In this document: positions 10,571-21,225 of the stretch, one piece after another
Position numbering within the stretch: position 1 is the first letter of the stretch
How the letters are laid out: each line of letters opens with the position of its first letter
Assembly: GCA_008477525.1 (NCBI GenBank)
Contig: SPDT01000005.1
Coordinates: 2,976,001-3,040,000, forward strand
DNA length: 64,000 nucleotides
DNA from: Hypomyces perniciosus
Lineage: Eukaryota; Ascomycota; Sordariomycetes; Hypocreales; Hypocreaceae
Reading direction: 5' to 3'
Made by a program: the position numbers and the translations under genes
Notes under the pieces: generated by a model
What the model saw: only the letters and a program-made list of their open reading frames with translations
Databases searched by the model: none
Told to the model about the DNA's origin: nothing

Positions 10571-11116
10571 GACACTTGTCCAGGCCGAATCCCTACAGAG
10601 TCTTCCTCCGATGTCAAGATTTACCCTCTCCCCCACACCTATGTCGTCAAGGACCTCGTCCCCGACTTGACGCACTTCTACAAGCAGTACAAATCCATCA
10701 AGCCTTACCTACAGCGAGATACCCCTGAGGTGGATGTACGTTGAACCCGATTTGGCCACAATTATGGCATCATAACTAACACTTCATAGGGTAAGGAGTA
10801 TCGTCAAAGCAAAGAGGACCGAAAGAAGCTAGATGGTCTCTACGAGTGCATTCTCTGTGCCTGCTGCTCGACTTCCTGTCCCTCTTACTGGTGGAACTCG
10901 GAGGAGTACCTCGGACCCGCCATTCTGCTGCAGTCTTATCGGTGGCTGGCCGACTCAAGAGACGAGCGAAAGGCTGAGCGCCAGGCCAACCTCGAGAACT
11001 CGATGAGCCTATACCGTTGCCACACCATCCTGAACTGCACTCGGGCTTGCCCCAAGGGTCTAAATCCTGGCAAGGCGATAGCTGAGATCAAGAAGCAGAT
11101 GTCTCTGGGCTCTTGA
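10146..11116 (+). CDS. SDHB: Succinate dehydrogenase iron-sulfur subunit, mitochondrial
   Basis: Three exons: 10146-10497, 10584-10735 and 10790-11116, giving 276 residues. This is the complex II subunit that passes electrons from the flavoprotein to ubiquinone in the inner mitochondrial membrane. An Arg/Ser-rich presequence ([20 protein letters not shown]) precedes the mature part. All cluster ligands are present: C96, C101, C104 and C116 for 2Fe-2S; C188, C191, C194 and C255 for 4Fe-4S; C198, C245 and C251 for 3Fe-4S. The quinone-site residues that change in carboxamide-resistant fungi are wild type here: Pro199 in CPSYWW, Asn204, and His246 in CHTILNC. Intron 1 splits the codon just after the 2Fe-2S loop and contains a long GA repeat. 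Confidence 0.97.
10527..10568 (+). repeat. (GA)n microsatellite inside SDHB intron 1
   Basis: About 40 bp of nearly pure GA repeat with a single GGG interruption near its start, occupying half of the 86-nt intron. Such tracts vary in length between strains and could affect splicing of this short intron. Confidence 0.9.
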
Positions 11117-12470
11117 ACTATAGGGGGACAATCCGGGGGAAAAATTCGAGTGAAAAGTTTGGGGGGACCGACCCCCTGTGTAAATTCATGGGTAGGGTTA
11201 ATGTACGTTCTGCTAGGAAAAATGCTAGTAAAAAAAGACACCGTATTACGGCCCACAAACATGGTGATACTCTCCCAGCGTAATCTTTGATGCATAAGGG
11301 CACAGGAAGTACTTGTGGACAGAGATGAGGATCCTCGGAGACGAGTACGTCAATGCAGAATTTGAAGCCCATCTCAAGGTGGAAGACCCTGCATACCTGG
11401 GTGCAGCAATGCTCTATAGTCTTAATAGCCCATTCTCGTCTTGATAACAAAAGGCTGGTTTTATCCGAATAATCCTATAAATTAGGTTTCTCCAAATAGT
11501 ATATATATTCTCAGGTAGTTAAGAGGAAGTCGTTGGTGAGCGAGAAAATCGACCAAGGCAAACTGCAGAAGATCAATGGAAGGTCCCCTATACGATAAGA
11601 GTTATCCGTACTAATCACGTCGGATATGATAAACTAATTTTATCCTCCGGAATTGTTACTATCACCATGAATTTGTCTTTACTGCCTGTAAAGTATGGGC
11701 TCTTGCTGGGCGGACTTGTTGTGCAAAATGACAATTCTGCCAGTCTTGTGCTCTGAGTTTGTCAGATTGCTATATGCCTAGGTATATCCCATTCCATATT
11801 GTTAGTACCGGAGTTCGTTGCATTCCTAGATCATGAATGCTCGGTATTGAATGACACATGCTAGGTGTTGTTGTTGCACCCTCCGGAAGGGGACAAGTAT
11901 TATCTGAGGTTAAGGGATACCAGGTGGAGATACAGACCTTACATTGCTCTAGCTTTTCTTATGTATTCCGAGATTATCATCAATCTACCCGCTGAGGGTC
12001 TTCCTCTTGTCCTGTTCTTGTGTCGACCGACTTACACAGTCCTTTCGCTACTAACAATGTCTCTGACGCTACTGGCACCATCTACTCGCCACTTGTGTCG
12101 GCGTTTTTCTACAACTTTCCGAATTGACCTTTTGAGATGAACGAGGCAGAATAATATCTGATTTTTTTTCTTCCTTTTAAGCGAAGACGATGAAGGCATA
12201 ATGGGAAATGCCTATTTGGGTAATTGTGAAGCGGATTGACTGCCCCGCGGCAAACATCCTCCGTACTCGGCGCAACACATCGTATTTATAGTCACCAAAG
12301 CTGACTTTCTACATCATTGCCATCGCATCTCTCATTGTCGAAAAAATATAGATAGGTATTTATTATACTTCTTCAAGTACAAGATTTATACTTTCTACCT
12401 CCCAAACCCTATCCGGTTCAACCCATCAATAAACAAACAACTCAATCAGTGATCAGTATTCTGACTCACC
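11117..12470. other. Intergenic region between SDHB and the LDH2-type oxidoreductase
   Basis: AT-rich, about 1.35 kb. Small open frames on both strands lack protein-like features. The last 150 bp before 12471 (AT-rich, then CAAACAACTCAATCAG-type leader) look like a fungal promoter/leader. No repeat or relic was recognised. Confidence 0.45.
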
Positions 12471-13547
12471 ATGGCGTCTGAGAACCCGGAGACCACTCGA
12501 ATCCATGTTGCATGTTCAGAAGCCCAGCGGCTGGTTGAGGATATTTTGAAAGGAAACAGCGTGTCAGCAGAGAATGCAGCCATAGTGGCCCACTGCCTCG
12601 TTGCCGCCGACCTGCGCGGCGTTGACACCCATGGTATGAACCGCATCCCGTCTTACATGGAGCGAGTCCGCCAGGGCGTCCTCGACGCAACCGCCAATCC
12701 AACAATCACCCAGATCACGCCTGTCGTGGCGCAAGTCGATGGCCATAACGGCTTTGGTTTCGTGTCTGCTCATGCCGGCATGGCTGCCGCCATCAATTCC
12801 GCGAAGATCTATGGCATTGGCATGGCAAGTGTCAAGCACTCGAACCACTTTGGCATGAGCGCTTGGGTAGTCCAGCAGGCTCTGGATGCAGATATGATGA
12901 GCCTTGTCTTCACGAATTCTAGCCCGGCACTTCCCGCGTGGGGAGGGAAGAGCAAGCTCATGGGAGTGTCTCCTATAGCTTGCGGAGCGCCAGGTAAGGA
13001 CGGCCAGAATTTCATTCTTGACATGGCACCTTCGGTTGCAGCGCGAGGCAAGATCTATAAGGCCAAGAGACGGGGCGAAAAGATCCCAACGGATTGGGCT
13101 CTCGACGCTGAGGGACGACCAACGGATGATCCTGAGGCTGCACTGGGAGGCGTGATGCTTCCCATGGGCGGACCGAAAGGCTCGGCATTGGCCATCATGA
13201 TGGACGTCTTCTCTGGAGTGTTATCCGGCTCAGCTTATGCTGGTCACGTTACGAACCCATACGACCCATCCAAACCTGCGGATGTTGGCCACTTTCTCGT
13301 GGCAATAAAGCCAGATCTATTCATGAGCTTGGATGAGTTTCGAGAAAGGATGCAGTATTTATACGATAGGGTTGTAGGATCTGAAAAGGCCGCTGGAGTT
13401 GACCGCATTTACTTTCCAGGAGAGATTGAGCAGTTGACTCAGCGACAGAGGGAGGAAACGGGCATACCGCTGGTGCAAGCTGAGATTGATGCTCTCAATG
13501 AAGAGGCGAGAAAGGTATCGGCCAAGCCACTTGTAACGTTGAACTAG
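12471..13547 (+). CDS. LDH2/MDH2-type malate/L-lactate dehydrogenase family oxidoreductase
   Basis: A single uninterrupted exon of 358 residues, full length for the family. These NAD(P)-dependent enzymes reduce 2-oxoacids (malate/oxaloacetate, lactate, ureidoglycolate, diketogulonate types) and use a fold unrelated to ordinary Rossmann dehydrogenases. Typical segments are CLVAADLRGVDTHGMNRIP (family DTHG motif), GFGFVSAH, the catalytic His region MASVKHSNHFG, LVFTNSSPALPAWGGKS, and the glycine-rich MLPMGGPKGSALAIMMD. There is no signal peptide or membrane span, so it is probably cytosolic or, less likely, peroxisomal. The family is common in bacteria and patchy in fungi. Lack of introns fits either an acquired gene or a simple fungal paralogue. 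The substrate cannot be assigned. Its stop lies only 45 bp from that of the convergent DUF1640 gene. Confidence 0.88.
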   Translation: MASENPETTRIHVACSEAQRLVEDILKGNSVSAENAAIVAHCLVAADLRGVDTHGMNRIPSYMERVRQGVLDATANPTITQITPVVAQVDGHNGFGFVSAHAGMAAAINSAKIYGIGMASVKHSNHFGMSAWVVQQALDADMMSLVFTNSSPALPAWGGKSKLMGVSPIACGAPGKDGQNFILDMAPSVAARGKIYKAKRRGEKIPTDWALDAEGRPTDDPEAALGGVMLPMGGPKGSALAIMMDVFSGVLSGSAYAGHVTNPYDPSKPADVGHFLVAIKPDLFMSLDEFRERMQYLYDRVVGSEKAAGVDRIYFPGEIEQLTQRQREETGIPLVQAEIDALNEEARKVSAKPLVTLN

Positions 13548-13592
13548 ATGTAGGAGATCAACATGGTTTCTCCATTCGCCCAGACTTTTCGT

Positions 13593-14445
13593 TCACATAA
13601 GCAGACGCCAAGCACCCAAGAGCAGCGCTGCGAAACCCGTGCACACACCCATCAGCCACTGCAGCGTTTGGAACTTGACCTGCTCCAACTTCTCCTTCAG
13701 CGCCGCCACCTCCTGCTCGATCTTGGTCTCCGTCTCCTTGATCTTAAGCTCCTGCCCGACAGCCTCCTCGCGGATGCGGCCCTTCTCCAGGTTAAGGTCG
13801 AGCCGCACGCTAGCCTGTGTCCGGCCGATCTCGTCACGTAGGCGGCTGCTCAGCTTGGCGATGTCGTTGGTTAGGCGCTCGTGTGCGTTGCGGGTTGTGT
13901 TGGACTCGGTGCTGTCAGCGGAGAGGAGCTCGGATCGGAGCTTGGCGAAGTCGACTTTTTGGGTGTAGGTTGCTTTGGCGGAGTCTTCACGGAGGACCAT
14001 GGTTCGGGTGAGGTTCTGGATACTTCAGGGAGCATTAGAATGAATTCCCAAGGTTAAGAGCGGGAACGTAATTGCATTACCTCTCCTGGATGACGTCGTT
14101 GAGAACCTTCATCATGGCGACGGACTGCTCCTCGGTAAAGCCCTCGCTTTGCAGTCGCTTGACGAACTTGAGCGTATCAAAGTGATGGTCGCGCTGCCGC
14201 GGCGCAGTAGCGTGAAAGGCCCGCGATAGGATAGGGCTCGGATTTGAATGAGCGGCGCATCTTCTAGCAGAGAATCCGGCGTGGAAAGAGGGCTGTGAGC
14301 TGTGTATCGATCTCCGGTCGTTCGGTCGCGCAACGGCGAAGGGTTGGGCAGCGGCTCGAGATGCCGACAGCGGCGCTGTCCAGCTCAGTCGCGGCAGAAG
14401 AAACCTCGGCAGTGCCTCTGCTGCAGTGATGCTAGGCACGGCCAT
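13593..14445 (-). CDS. Mitochondrial coiled-coil membrane protein, DUF1640 (CCDC90/MCUR1-like) family
   Basis: Two exons on the minus strand: 14445-14081 and 14022-13593, giving 264 residues. The first 80 or so residues are basic and hydroxylated (SRAAAQPF, RRSIHSSQPS, SRAFHATAPRQ), a clear mitochondrial presequence. Next comes the family hallmark HHFDTLKFVKRLQSEGFTEE followed by QSVAMMKVLNDVI. A long coiled coil follows (ELKIKETETKIEQEVAALKE). A single C-terminal transmembrane helix, WLMGVCTGFAALLLGAW, ends the protein. The family includes yeast Fmp32 and metazoan MCUR1/CCDC90B, inner-membrane proteins linked to calcium uptake or respiratory assembly; the precise role is unresolved. The 58-nt intron is defined by donor GTAATG and the GAAG acceptor, and the join gives NDVIQESIQNLTRTMVL. 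The motif pair at 14633 lies about 190 bp upstream. Confidence 0.88.
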
Positions 14446-15529
14446 ATTGGCAGCTTTTGGCGTAAAATACCCTGTATAGGTGTTGCAATGGCAAGCTGGT
14501 GTACGAGTAATGAGTTGAGTGGAGGAGGATGGCTAGTTTCGGAAGAGGAGCCGGTTGTCGGCAGCGAAAACGATTCCCCGCCATTACTGTACGGTACCTG
14601 ACCATACTCGTCTGGCACTGCGTACGGAGTACTTCGTATTAGAAATCTATGCATGGGCGCTCAACCTTTAATCGTCTATCAGGGAACCTTGAGACAAATA
14701 TGTTTTCCAGGTCATATTTTTTGATGATATATTCGAGCTTTCTTGGTCCCGTTTCTGCAGTCTCTGTCGAATACCGACAGAGTTGAAGTTCGGAGTTGTC
14801 CTTTCGCCGGCTGCAATGTTTCGAGTCATGTAGTTGAGAATGGATGGGTCTTTTCCAGAGACAATCTCTCTCAAAGAAGAAAATAGAATTACTACTCCGT
14901 ACTATTATTAGTATTAACTCTATTACTGTAATTTAGGGGCGATGCAACCAAAGTTGCGGTAATACGATGCGGGACGTACCCGGCTTACAGCCTTTCTGTC
15001 AATCCGGCTAGAGCAATTGCTCGGAGTTGATGGATCCGCAAATACCGAGTGCATCAACTCCGCCGCAGGCTTCGATAAGAGCAGCATCTAAAATGAACTA
15101 CACTGACAGATGTTACGTATGCCTACGTCTAAGCCATTATTTGAGCCTAATATATAATAATAGCAGCCATGACATCGACTTACTCCGTTTTTTCGACTGA
15201 CCAACCTCTCTTATATCTAGGAGATGGAATTGCTTTCACAGCTTCGGGCTTCGGGATTATCTAATCCCGGTTTCCGTCCCGGACGCAACCTTCGGCGGCA
15301 TAAACTCCACAAGCTCCGGTCGAAATCCGCCGATGACGTCCATGTTGGATCAACTATCCAATAATAAGGTAGCCTTGAGCTTTCTCTCTCCCATCCAAGT
15401 ATCCCAATCCCGTTGCTTCCGCATTCATCCCCCCAAGACTCCGTGTTTGCTTTTCGTCTCCCTTTTTGTCCACCGGGTTTGGATGCTTCTTGTTACCCAA
15501 CTCAAGCCTCCAGCATCTGTTGTGCATCC
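14446..15529. other. Divergent promoter region between DUF1640 and Zn2Cys6 genes
   Basis: Contains three motif copies (14633, 14640, 14893). A pyrimidine-rich stretch (15180-15530) leads into the regulator start. No gene was recognised. Confidence 0.5.
14633..14648. repeat. Overlapping motif pair TACGGAGTA/TACTTCGTA
   Basis: Two divergent 9-mers sharing TA, about 190 bp upstream of the DUF1640 start. A further TACTCCGTA lies at 14893-14901. Confidence 0.75.
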
Positions 15530-17584
15530 ATGACGCCGGAGCCACTGCCGCACGACTCCGTGCCTATCGGCGGGATTCCCGCAGGATATGGCCGGTCATG
15601 CACAAACTGCTCGAAAGCCAAGTGCAGATGCATCTTGATGCTGGAGGGAAGCAAATGCGACCGCTGCCATCGCTTAGGGAAAGACTGCCAGCAGATGGTT
15701 ACGTCGCGAAAGCGTATAGCCAAGCGAACCACCACAGCGTCGAGAACCGCTCAGCTTGAGGAAAAGTTAGATGACTTAGTGTCGATATTGAGAGCAACCC
15801 AACAACAACCCCTACCGCCACCACCTCCTCCGCTGCCTAATTACCAACCGATCAGAAAGGCTTCGCCAGGCCATTCACCAGAATCTCCGTATCCGTCCTG
15901 TTTGAGCCGCTTAGATTCACTGGCTGATGCTGCGACAACCTCCGAACCGTCAAAGGCCCCTGTGTTTGGCCTTGCGTCTCGTTTACCAAACCTGAGGGAC
16001 AGCGACAGGCTTCCAGAACCAACACCCATTGAGGCTGATATCTATCTATCCAAGTTTCGCCATTGGCTGGAATTCTTCCCGTTTATGTATCTCGGCCCGG
16101 AAGTTACGTCAGAATCCCTACGTCGAGACTGTCCCTTTCTGTGGTTTTGTATTATGAATATCACAACCATGTCCTTGCCCCAGCAGACCATGATGCGAAA
16201 TAGAGTACGCCAGGAAGTCGCACAGAGGGTAGTGGTCGACCACGAACGAAGCCTTGATATATTGTTAGGCCTGATTACCCTTGTAACCTGGTAAGTAGAG
16301 CGTTGCCTACCTCGTATCTATTTGCTGGATCAGCTTTGGATCCTAACTAATCTCCCAGGTCGGCCCAAAACGCATCACCCGGGGAAAAACCCTTTCTCAC
16401 TTTATACACCCAATTGGCCTCTTGCATCATCTATGAGCTAGGCCTAACAAGGTTCCCCAATGAAGAGCATTACACCATGATTTGTTACAAGCCATCCGGC
16501 TGCCGGGTTTCAGCCCCAGTCAAAGAGCGCACCATGGAAGAGCGGAGAGCCGTTCTAGCCTTCTGGTTCGTGACATCAGCGTAAGTAAATCCTACTCTCC
16601 CCCATCCATCATCTATTGCTGATTCTAACATCTCGAAAGGTGCTCTTCTTTCCATGGCAAATTAGAGACCCTTGTCTGGACACCCCACATGCAAGAGTCC
16701 TTGGACGTGCTGGAGAGCAAAAAGGAACAGCCTTTGGATGAAGTCCTAGTTACACTCGTCAAGCTCCAGCTCATTGGTGAAGAAGCGCGCCAGTTGTTGG
16801 CGCGTGATATGCTGAATCGTGACGTGATGGGAGATGGTTGTCAGTCCCCTACGTATATCTTCAAGAAAAGTTTGCTTTCCCAACTGCAAGCGATTCAGGG
16901 AGATTTGTCGCCATCGCTCGCCTCAAAGTGTAAGTTTACATCTTACCGAGTTGGCACGGAAGATACTAATGTCCAAAAAAAGACATCGTACAGAGCCATT
17001 TGGTCAGCACCGAGGCCCAGATTCAAGCAATAGGGCTTTTTGGCCAGCCAAGGATACCGGACGCACCACGTATAGATGCCATGTATGCCAGTGTTGTAGC
17101 GGCAAGGGCTTGGTACGATGCACTCTTCACCGTGCCACTGATTGAAGTTCCTGGGATGCCGCTGTCCGTGTTCGTCCAACTGTCGCAAATAAGTGCCCTT
17201 CTGTACCGGCTCACGGTCATCGACGACCCAGTATGGGACAAGGATATTATCCGTAACACGGCAGATCCAATCGTCAACCTCGACCGATCCATTGACTTAT
17301 TTCAAAGTGTTGAAACAGTATATCCTGTCAGGGGCGATAGCGATGATCTGAACAACCACATCTTCGCAAAATGCTCCAAAATCCTGCGCGCCATGCGTAC
17401 CTCTTGGGCACCAGCCCTACATCAGCATTTAGGAGGGATTCCAACACCTGACAGCCAAATTATCAGCGGCGGAGGAGAACCGGGGTTGATGGTTGATCAA
17501 CCCATTATGCCACATCAAGGGATGTCAGTGGACTTTAACGACTTCTCCTGGATGACAGATATCTTCACTCCTTGGGAGTTTTAA
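15530..17584 (+). CDS. Zn(II)2Cys6 transcription factor
   Basis: Four exons: 15530-16290, 16359-16580, 16640-16929 and 16983-17584, giving 624 residues. The zinc cluster is N-terminal with ligands C24, C27, C34, C43, C46 and C53 (CX2CX6CX8CX2CX6C) in RSCTNCSKAKCRCIL and CDRCHRLGKDC. A basic linker (SRKRIAKRTTTASR) and a short coiled coil (AQLEEKLDDLVSILRAT), then a poly-proline tract, follow. The rest is helical as in fungal regulators, with no second recognisable domain. An open frame extends 39 codons upstream to 15413, but the ATG at 15530 gives the usual short lead-in to the cluster and I prefer it. The decayed MFS transporter about 0.7 kb downstream is the kind of gene such regulators often control; a functional link is only inference. 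Confidence 0.9.
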
Positions 17585-18300
17585 GTCAATTGCCGCCCTG
17601 CCATTCTGAAACCGGGAAATTTTACTGCCTAAATCTATGGAGATTATCCGTCTGCAAGGAAGTCGAACGATGCACCGGAATTGGGAGAATGCCGATTCCC
17701 AAACTGGAGGCGCGAATCCCGACAATGCAGCGCTTGTACGGTAATGCAATTGCAAACGCAACAACGGCAAGACAATTCCGTATTGTTTTGTTTTGTTTTT
17801 GTTTTTTTATCCGCATAATGCTGATTCGGACGATCCTTACTGTTGGGACTTTCCCTTCAGCTTGGATATTCCTATGAGGGCTGACCTCTGACGGACTATC
17901 TCTTCCACGTTTACAGTGGCCTTCTCACTGCCGATGGATTTTTATCTGCAATATCAAATAGCCAATCTTTTCTATGAAGAAGAAATTTTACGGCTCAATC
18001 CCCAAGGATGCTGATCGCTGGAAGAAAAATGAGGACGTTAACAGCTCTAGCGATGCGCTGAGCGCATGGATGAAGGACAGGAATACGTCGATGGCTAGAA
18101 ATCGGCGGGTTCAATGGGATCCATGAATGCCTCTAGCTTTCGATATCTCCCGGATACGAGCATTTTTGTCACTGCGTGGCAAGCCTAAAGGGTTTACCTG
18201 AAATCCTGATTCAAGACGCTACCTGGTGATAGTGTTTGTCCCCCCTGCATCGATTGTATATACTACTTGATAGGCACTAACAATTGCTTCAGACATCAGA
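17585..18300. other. Intergenic region downstream of the Zn2Cys6 gene
   Basis: Holds the presumed 3' UTR (T-rich near 17785-17810) and short open frames only. The upstream part of the decayed transporter would be expected here, but I could not recognise it. Confidence 0.4.
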
Positions 18301-18600
18301 TTGTTGGTTGGTGTCATTGCTACCCTCCTTACGTTGATGGACAATATTCCGGGGCTAGACGTCAAGCCAAAATTTGTATGCCTGTTTCATCCTCAGAAAC
18401 TCAATCTATCAGGCTGGAGCGGCACTGTTTTCGTATATGTCGCAAAAATCATATTCAGCAACAAGTTCGAAGAAGAATTAATGTCATGTCTTCCTGATGC
18501 GAGCTTGACGGCGGTCGTTGGTGCGGGAGCTACAGGTGTGCGAGATGGTGTCGGTTAAGGATTTACCTGTAGATACCACGAGGAAGATTTTGGTATGCTT
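18301..18600 (+). pseudogene. Relic of an MFS multidrug/toxin efflux transporter (C-terminal part)
   Basis: Translation of 18310-18540 gives a segment resembling the last third of fungal 14-helix MFS transporters: IATLLTLMDNIPG, then SGTVFVYVAKIIFSNKF, then LTAVVGAGATGVRDGV. These correspond to the conserved loop and helices just before the C-terminus of that family. The frame lacks the N-terminal 400 residues, has no start of its own, and stops at 18556. After the stop, similarity seems to continue in another frame (MVSVKDLP). That pattern indicates deletion plus frameshift, so I call it a non-functional remnant. The identification rests on pattern memory of the family; the direction matches the neighbouring regulator. 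Confidence 0.6.
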
Positions 18601-19085
18601 CGTAAATAGCGACAGTTAAAGCGGTGTAAGATGGTGTAAGATAGTGTAAGAATTTATCTAAACTCCGCCCGGTCTCTCGGTCACATATATAGACGATTAA
18701 TCCATTTGTCTGGCGTTGGGCCTAGACATTAGAATTACATTGTCATCTCATCAAAGGATTTACCCTGTGTTTTTCCCCTCGATGTTTAGAGAGAAAAAAA
18801 AACAGAAAAACCCTTCTTATTTAGATAATTAGAAGCTTCGTTTCCTTTAATTAAAGATAGTATATGTTGGCCTCTAGTCTGTAACCATATGATATTACCT
18901 ATGATGCCATAGTGTTGTGTGGACCCAGTGCACTGAACTTGTTCGTACTGTACGCAAGCTCATGAGTGGAGCGAGAATTTCAGAGAACGAGCCGCAATCC
19001 AAGATAAGTCTCACAACAGCACCACCATCTACATTTGGCCTGGCAGCAATAATCCCAGGCTTATATTTGCCAGCCTGTTATTACT
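18601..19085. other. Intergenic region upstream of the DUF2196 gene
   Basis: AT-rich, with A-runs at 18790-18812 and TA-rich words such as TTAGATAATTAGAAG. No gene was recognised. The composition is compatible with a mutated, decayed sequence. Confidence 0.4.
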
Positions 19086-19676
19086 ATGAACCGGCCCCGG
19101 AATCGCCAGCCTCGCCCTTCGCGGCAGAATCAACAGGGTGGACTGAAACATGATTCAGGAGGACGAGGCCCCGGAACACCGCAGCAGGCGGCTGGCACAG
19201 TTCCCAACTCCACACAAGTAGTGCCAGGTGCAGCTGTGTTCATAGTCCTAAAAGAAGACCAACCCACGGGCCGAGAAACCCAAGGCATTGTCAAAGACGT
19301 CCTCACTTCTGGGGACCATCCGCGTGGTATCAAAGTCCGGCTACGCGACGGGCAAGTCGGCAGAGTACAAAGACTAGATGACGGCTCCTCCGCATCACCG
19401 CAAGGAAACACGAGTGCTTTTTTCTCGAATTCGAGGTTTAGCGGGCGATATACCGATGTTCGGAATGAAGAGGCGGATTACCCGCAGGAGCCGCCGCCAA
19501 GAAGTCTGGCGGATTTCATACCGAATTTGGATGAGCCCGAGGATGTCGTCAATGCACAAGGAGACCCTGGTAGCTGGAACGGTGATACGAGTACAGTGAT
19601 TTGTCCAATCTGCGAAGCTTTTGAGGGAGATGAATCGGCCGTGACACATCATATTGATAAGGAGCATCTGAGTTGA
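19086..19676 (+). CDS. DUF2196 (YwbE-like) protein with C-terminal zinc finger
   Basis: A single exon of 196 residues. Residues about 42-98 match the small DUF2196/YwbE domain: PGAAVFIVLKEDQPTGRETQ, then GIVKDVLTSGDHPRGIKVRL and DGQVGRVQRL. In bacteria this domain forms a stand-alone protein of about 65 residues of unknown function. The middle (about 99-170) is low-complexity and acidic. The C-terminus carries a CxxC...HH...H zinc-finger-like motif, ICPICEAFEGDESAVTHHID followed by KEH, similar to UBZ-type ubiquitin-binding fingers. There is no signal peptide or membrane span. The start is the first ATG in frame. I infer a nuclear or cytosolic nucleic-acid or ubiquitin-linked adaptor, but no function is established. 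Confidence 0.75.
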   Translation: MNRPRNRQPRPSRQNQQGGLKHDSGGRGPGTPQQAAGTVPNSTQVVPGAAVFIVLKEDQPTGRETQGIVKDVLTSGDHPRGIKVRLRDGQVGRVQRLDDGSSASPQGNTSAFFSNSRFSGRYTDVRNEEADYPQEPPPRSLADFIPNLDEPEDVVNAQGDPGSWNGDTSTVICPICEAFEGDESAVTHHIDKEHLS

Positions 19677-21225
19677 ATGGCTGATCGAAGGGCGTTGGCA
19701 ATCGGTCCCAAAGCGATGTAACCGGACGTGCATCTTCCAAGATAGCACCACACGGGAATATGGTCATTCGGACGTCACCCCCCGAAGCCCATTGGCGAAG
19801 AAAGCGTTCGAAGTTCTGCAGGTTATCACTGCGTTTAACGACAGGACTATTCCTCCTTCACAAGGTGTCACAAGAGCGTATGTCCAACCGTGACTTGAAG
19901 CTCAAAATGGAATCACTACTACTACTTGACTGCTAAATACGATCGATGTGGGCTTGCCCGTGGGATTCTCTGGGGCCGTAATGCACGAAGCCTCAAAACT
20001 TCACTAGCACGCATTGTCAATCTTTTCTTCAAATGGGTTGGAGTTCTGGAAACCGCCAGGTTAGGAGAAAATCTCTGATCGCATGTGATGTGCATTTTCA
20101 GACTTAAGCAGCTCAGTTTGCAAAGGCAGTTGTGCGGGCTAAGAGCTCGGCAATTGCGAATATAGTCCGCTGGCCTTGAAGCATTCAATTCAGCATTTCC
20201 TTATGAATCAGCCGGCCGAATTGAGACAGCTTAGTTCGTATTGTCCGTCGGGGTTTTACTCCATATTATCGGGATGCTCCCCACAATGCGTTTCAATGCA
20301 TCCTGCACCAGCCACCAAAAGTCCGTTTTACAAATACACTTGAAGCTTAAGATTAAGATTATGACTTCTTCCGGAAGAAGTTAATCATTCGCATTGTTAT
20401 CAACGCCCACTGGTCGTCATGAGAAGATGTGTGTCCACCGACTAAGTGGCGGCAGTGTCCGGGCCTCGGCAGGATTGCTTCATCGGGTTGGGAAGCATTT
20501 TGTATCTCGGTTCGAACTCATCTAGCGGTTGCTATTAATGAGAGAGCTTTAAGATGGCCTTCTATAAGGGGAAGCTCATCTTGATGTGGGCACATACTAA
20601 GGATTTTGAAGGGTTACATCGAAGCATAATGACCGCTCTCTTAGCGCCTCGAAGCTCTTCGTCCCTCATCCACCAACTGGATTCAACGTCCTCTCTTTAG
20701 ATAATGCAAGTTGGTGTCCTATTGCCGGGAAATGTACCAAAGTTCCAAACATCCGACCCCGTCTTCAAAGGCCCACGGCCCCATTGCCGACAGGGTAACA
20801 TTGTCTAATCCTGAACCCGCCAACTCAGCCATCCCGCCCAATTGTCTATCCATTGGAGGCCAAAGATTGATTCCGTGTCTTGGACTGATGCAGAAGGTAG
20901 ATATGTCACGACTCGAGTAGGCAACAAAAGGTCCTCCCGTGAGTGTCTTTGAAGGCCTAATCAAAAAGAAATCATGGCGGCGATACCCCATTATGTCAGG
21001 TCGGAGGTCCGCGCCGACAGTCGGGCAGAAGATCGGCGGTAATCGCAGGAAGTTGGTATCAACAACAGTATCTGGGGCAATCAGAGAGGCAATCATAGAG
21101 ATAAGGGATCCTGTTGATGAGGATTAGATATAAAAACGTCCATTGACATCGTTGAAGGCGTCCTCTTCTCCATCATCATCTCACTTCAAACGGTCTTCTC
21201 CCACCTCTCTCTTTCATCATCCAAC
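19677..21225. other. Intergenic region upstream of the metalloprotease gene
   Basis: About 1.5 kb without a recognised gene. A 125-codon minus-strand frame (20719-21096) lacks any recognisable motif. The last 90 bp are CT-rich (CCTCTTCTCCATCATCATC), as in strong fungal promoters, with a TATA-like element at 21128. Confidence 0.45.
21128..21136 (+). promoter_or_regulatory. TATA-like element of the metalloprotease gene
   Basis: ATATAAAAA lies about 90 bp upstream of the protease start codon and is followed by a CT-rich stretch. The arrangement is typical of inducible, highly transcribed genes in filamentous fungi. Confidence 0.5.

Noticed and set aside
15413..15529. Longer N-terminus for the Zn2Cys6 regulator
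   Set aside because: The extra 39 residues are leader-like, and the second ATG gives the usual short segment before the zinc cluster.
17974..18126. 51-codon frame rich in Lys and Asn between the regulator and the transporter relic
   Set aside because: Too short and without family resemblance; cannot be tied to the transporter.
20719..21096. 125-codon minus-strand frame upstream of the metalloprotease gene
   Set aside because: No recognisable domain, start context or splice pattern; composition is ordinary intergenic.
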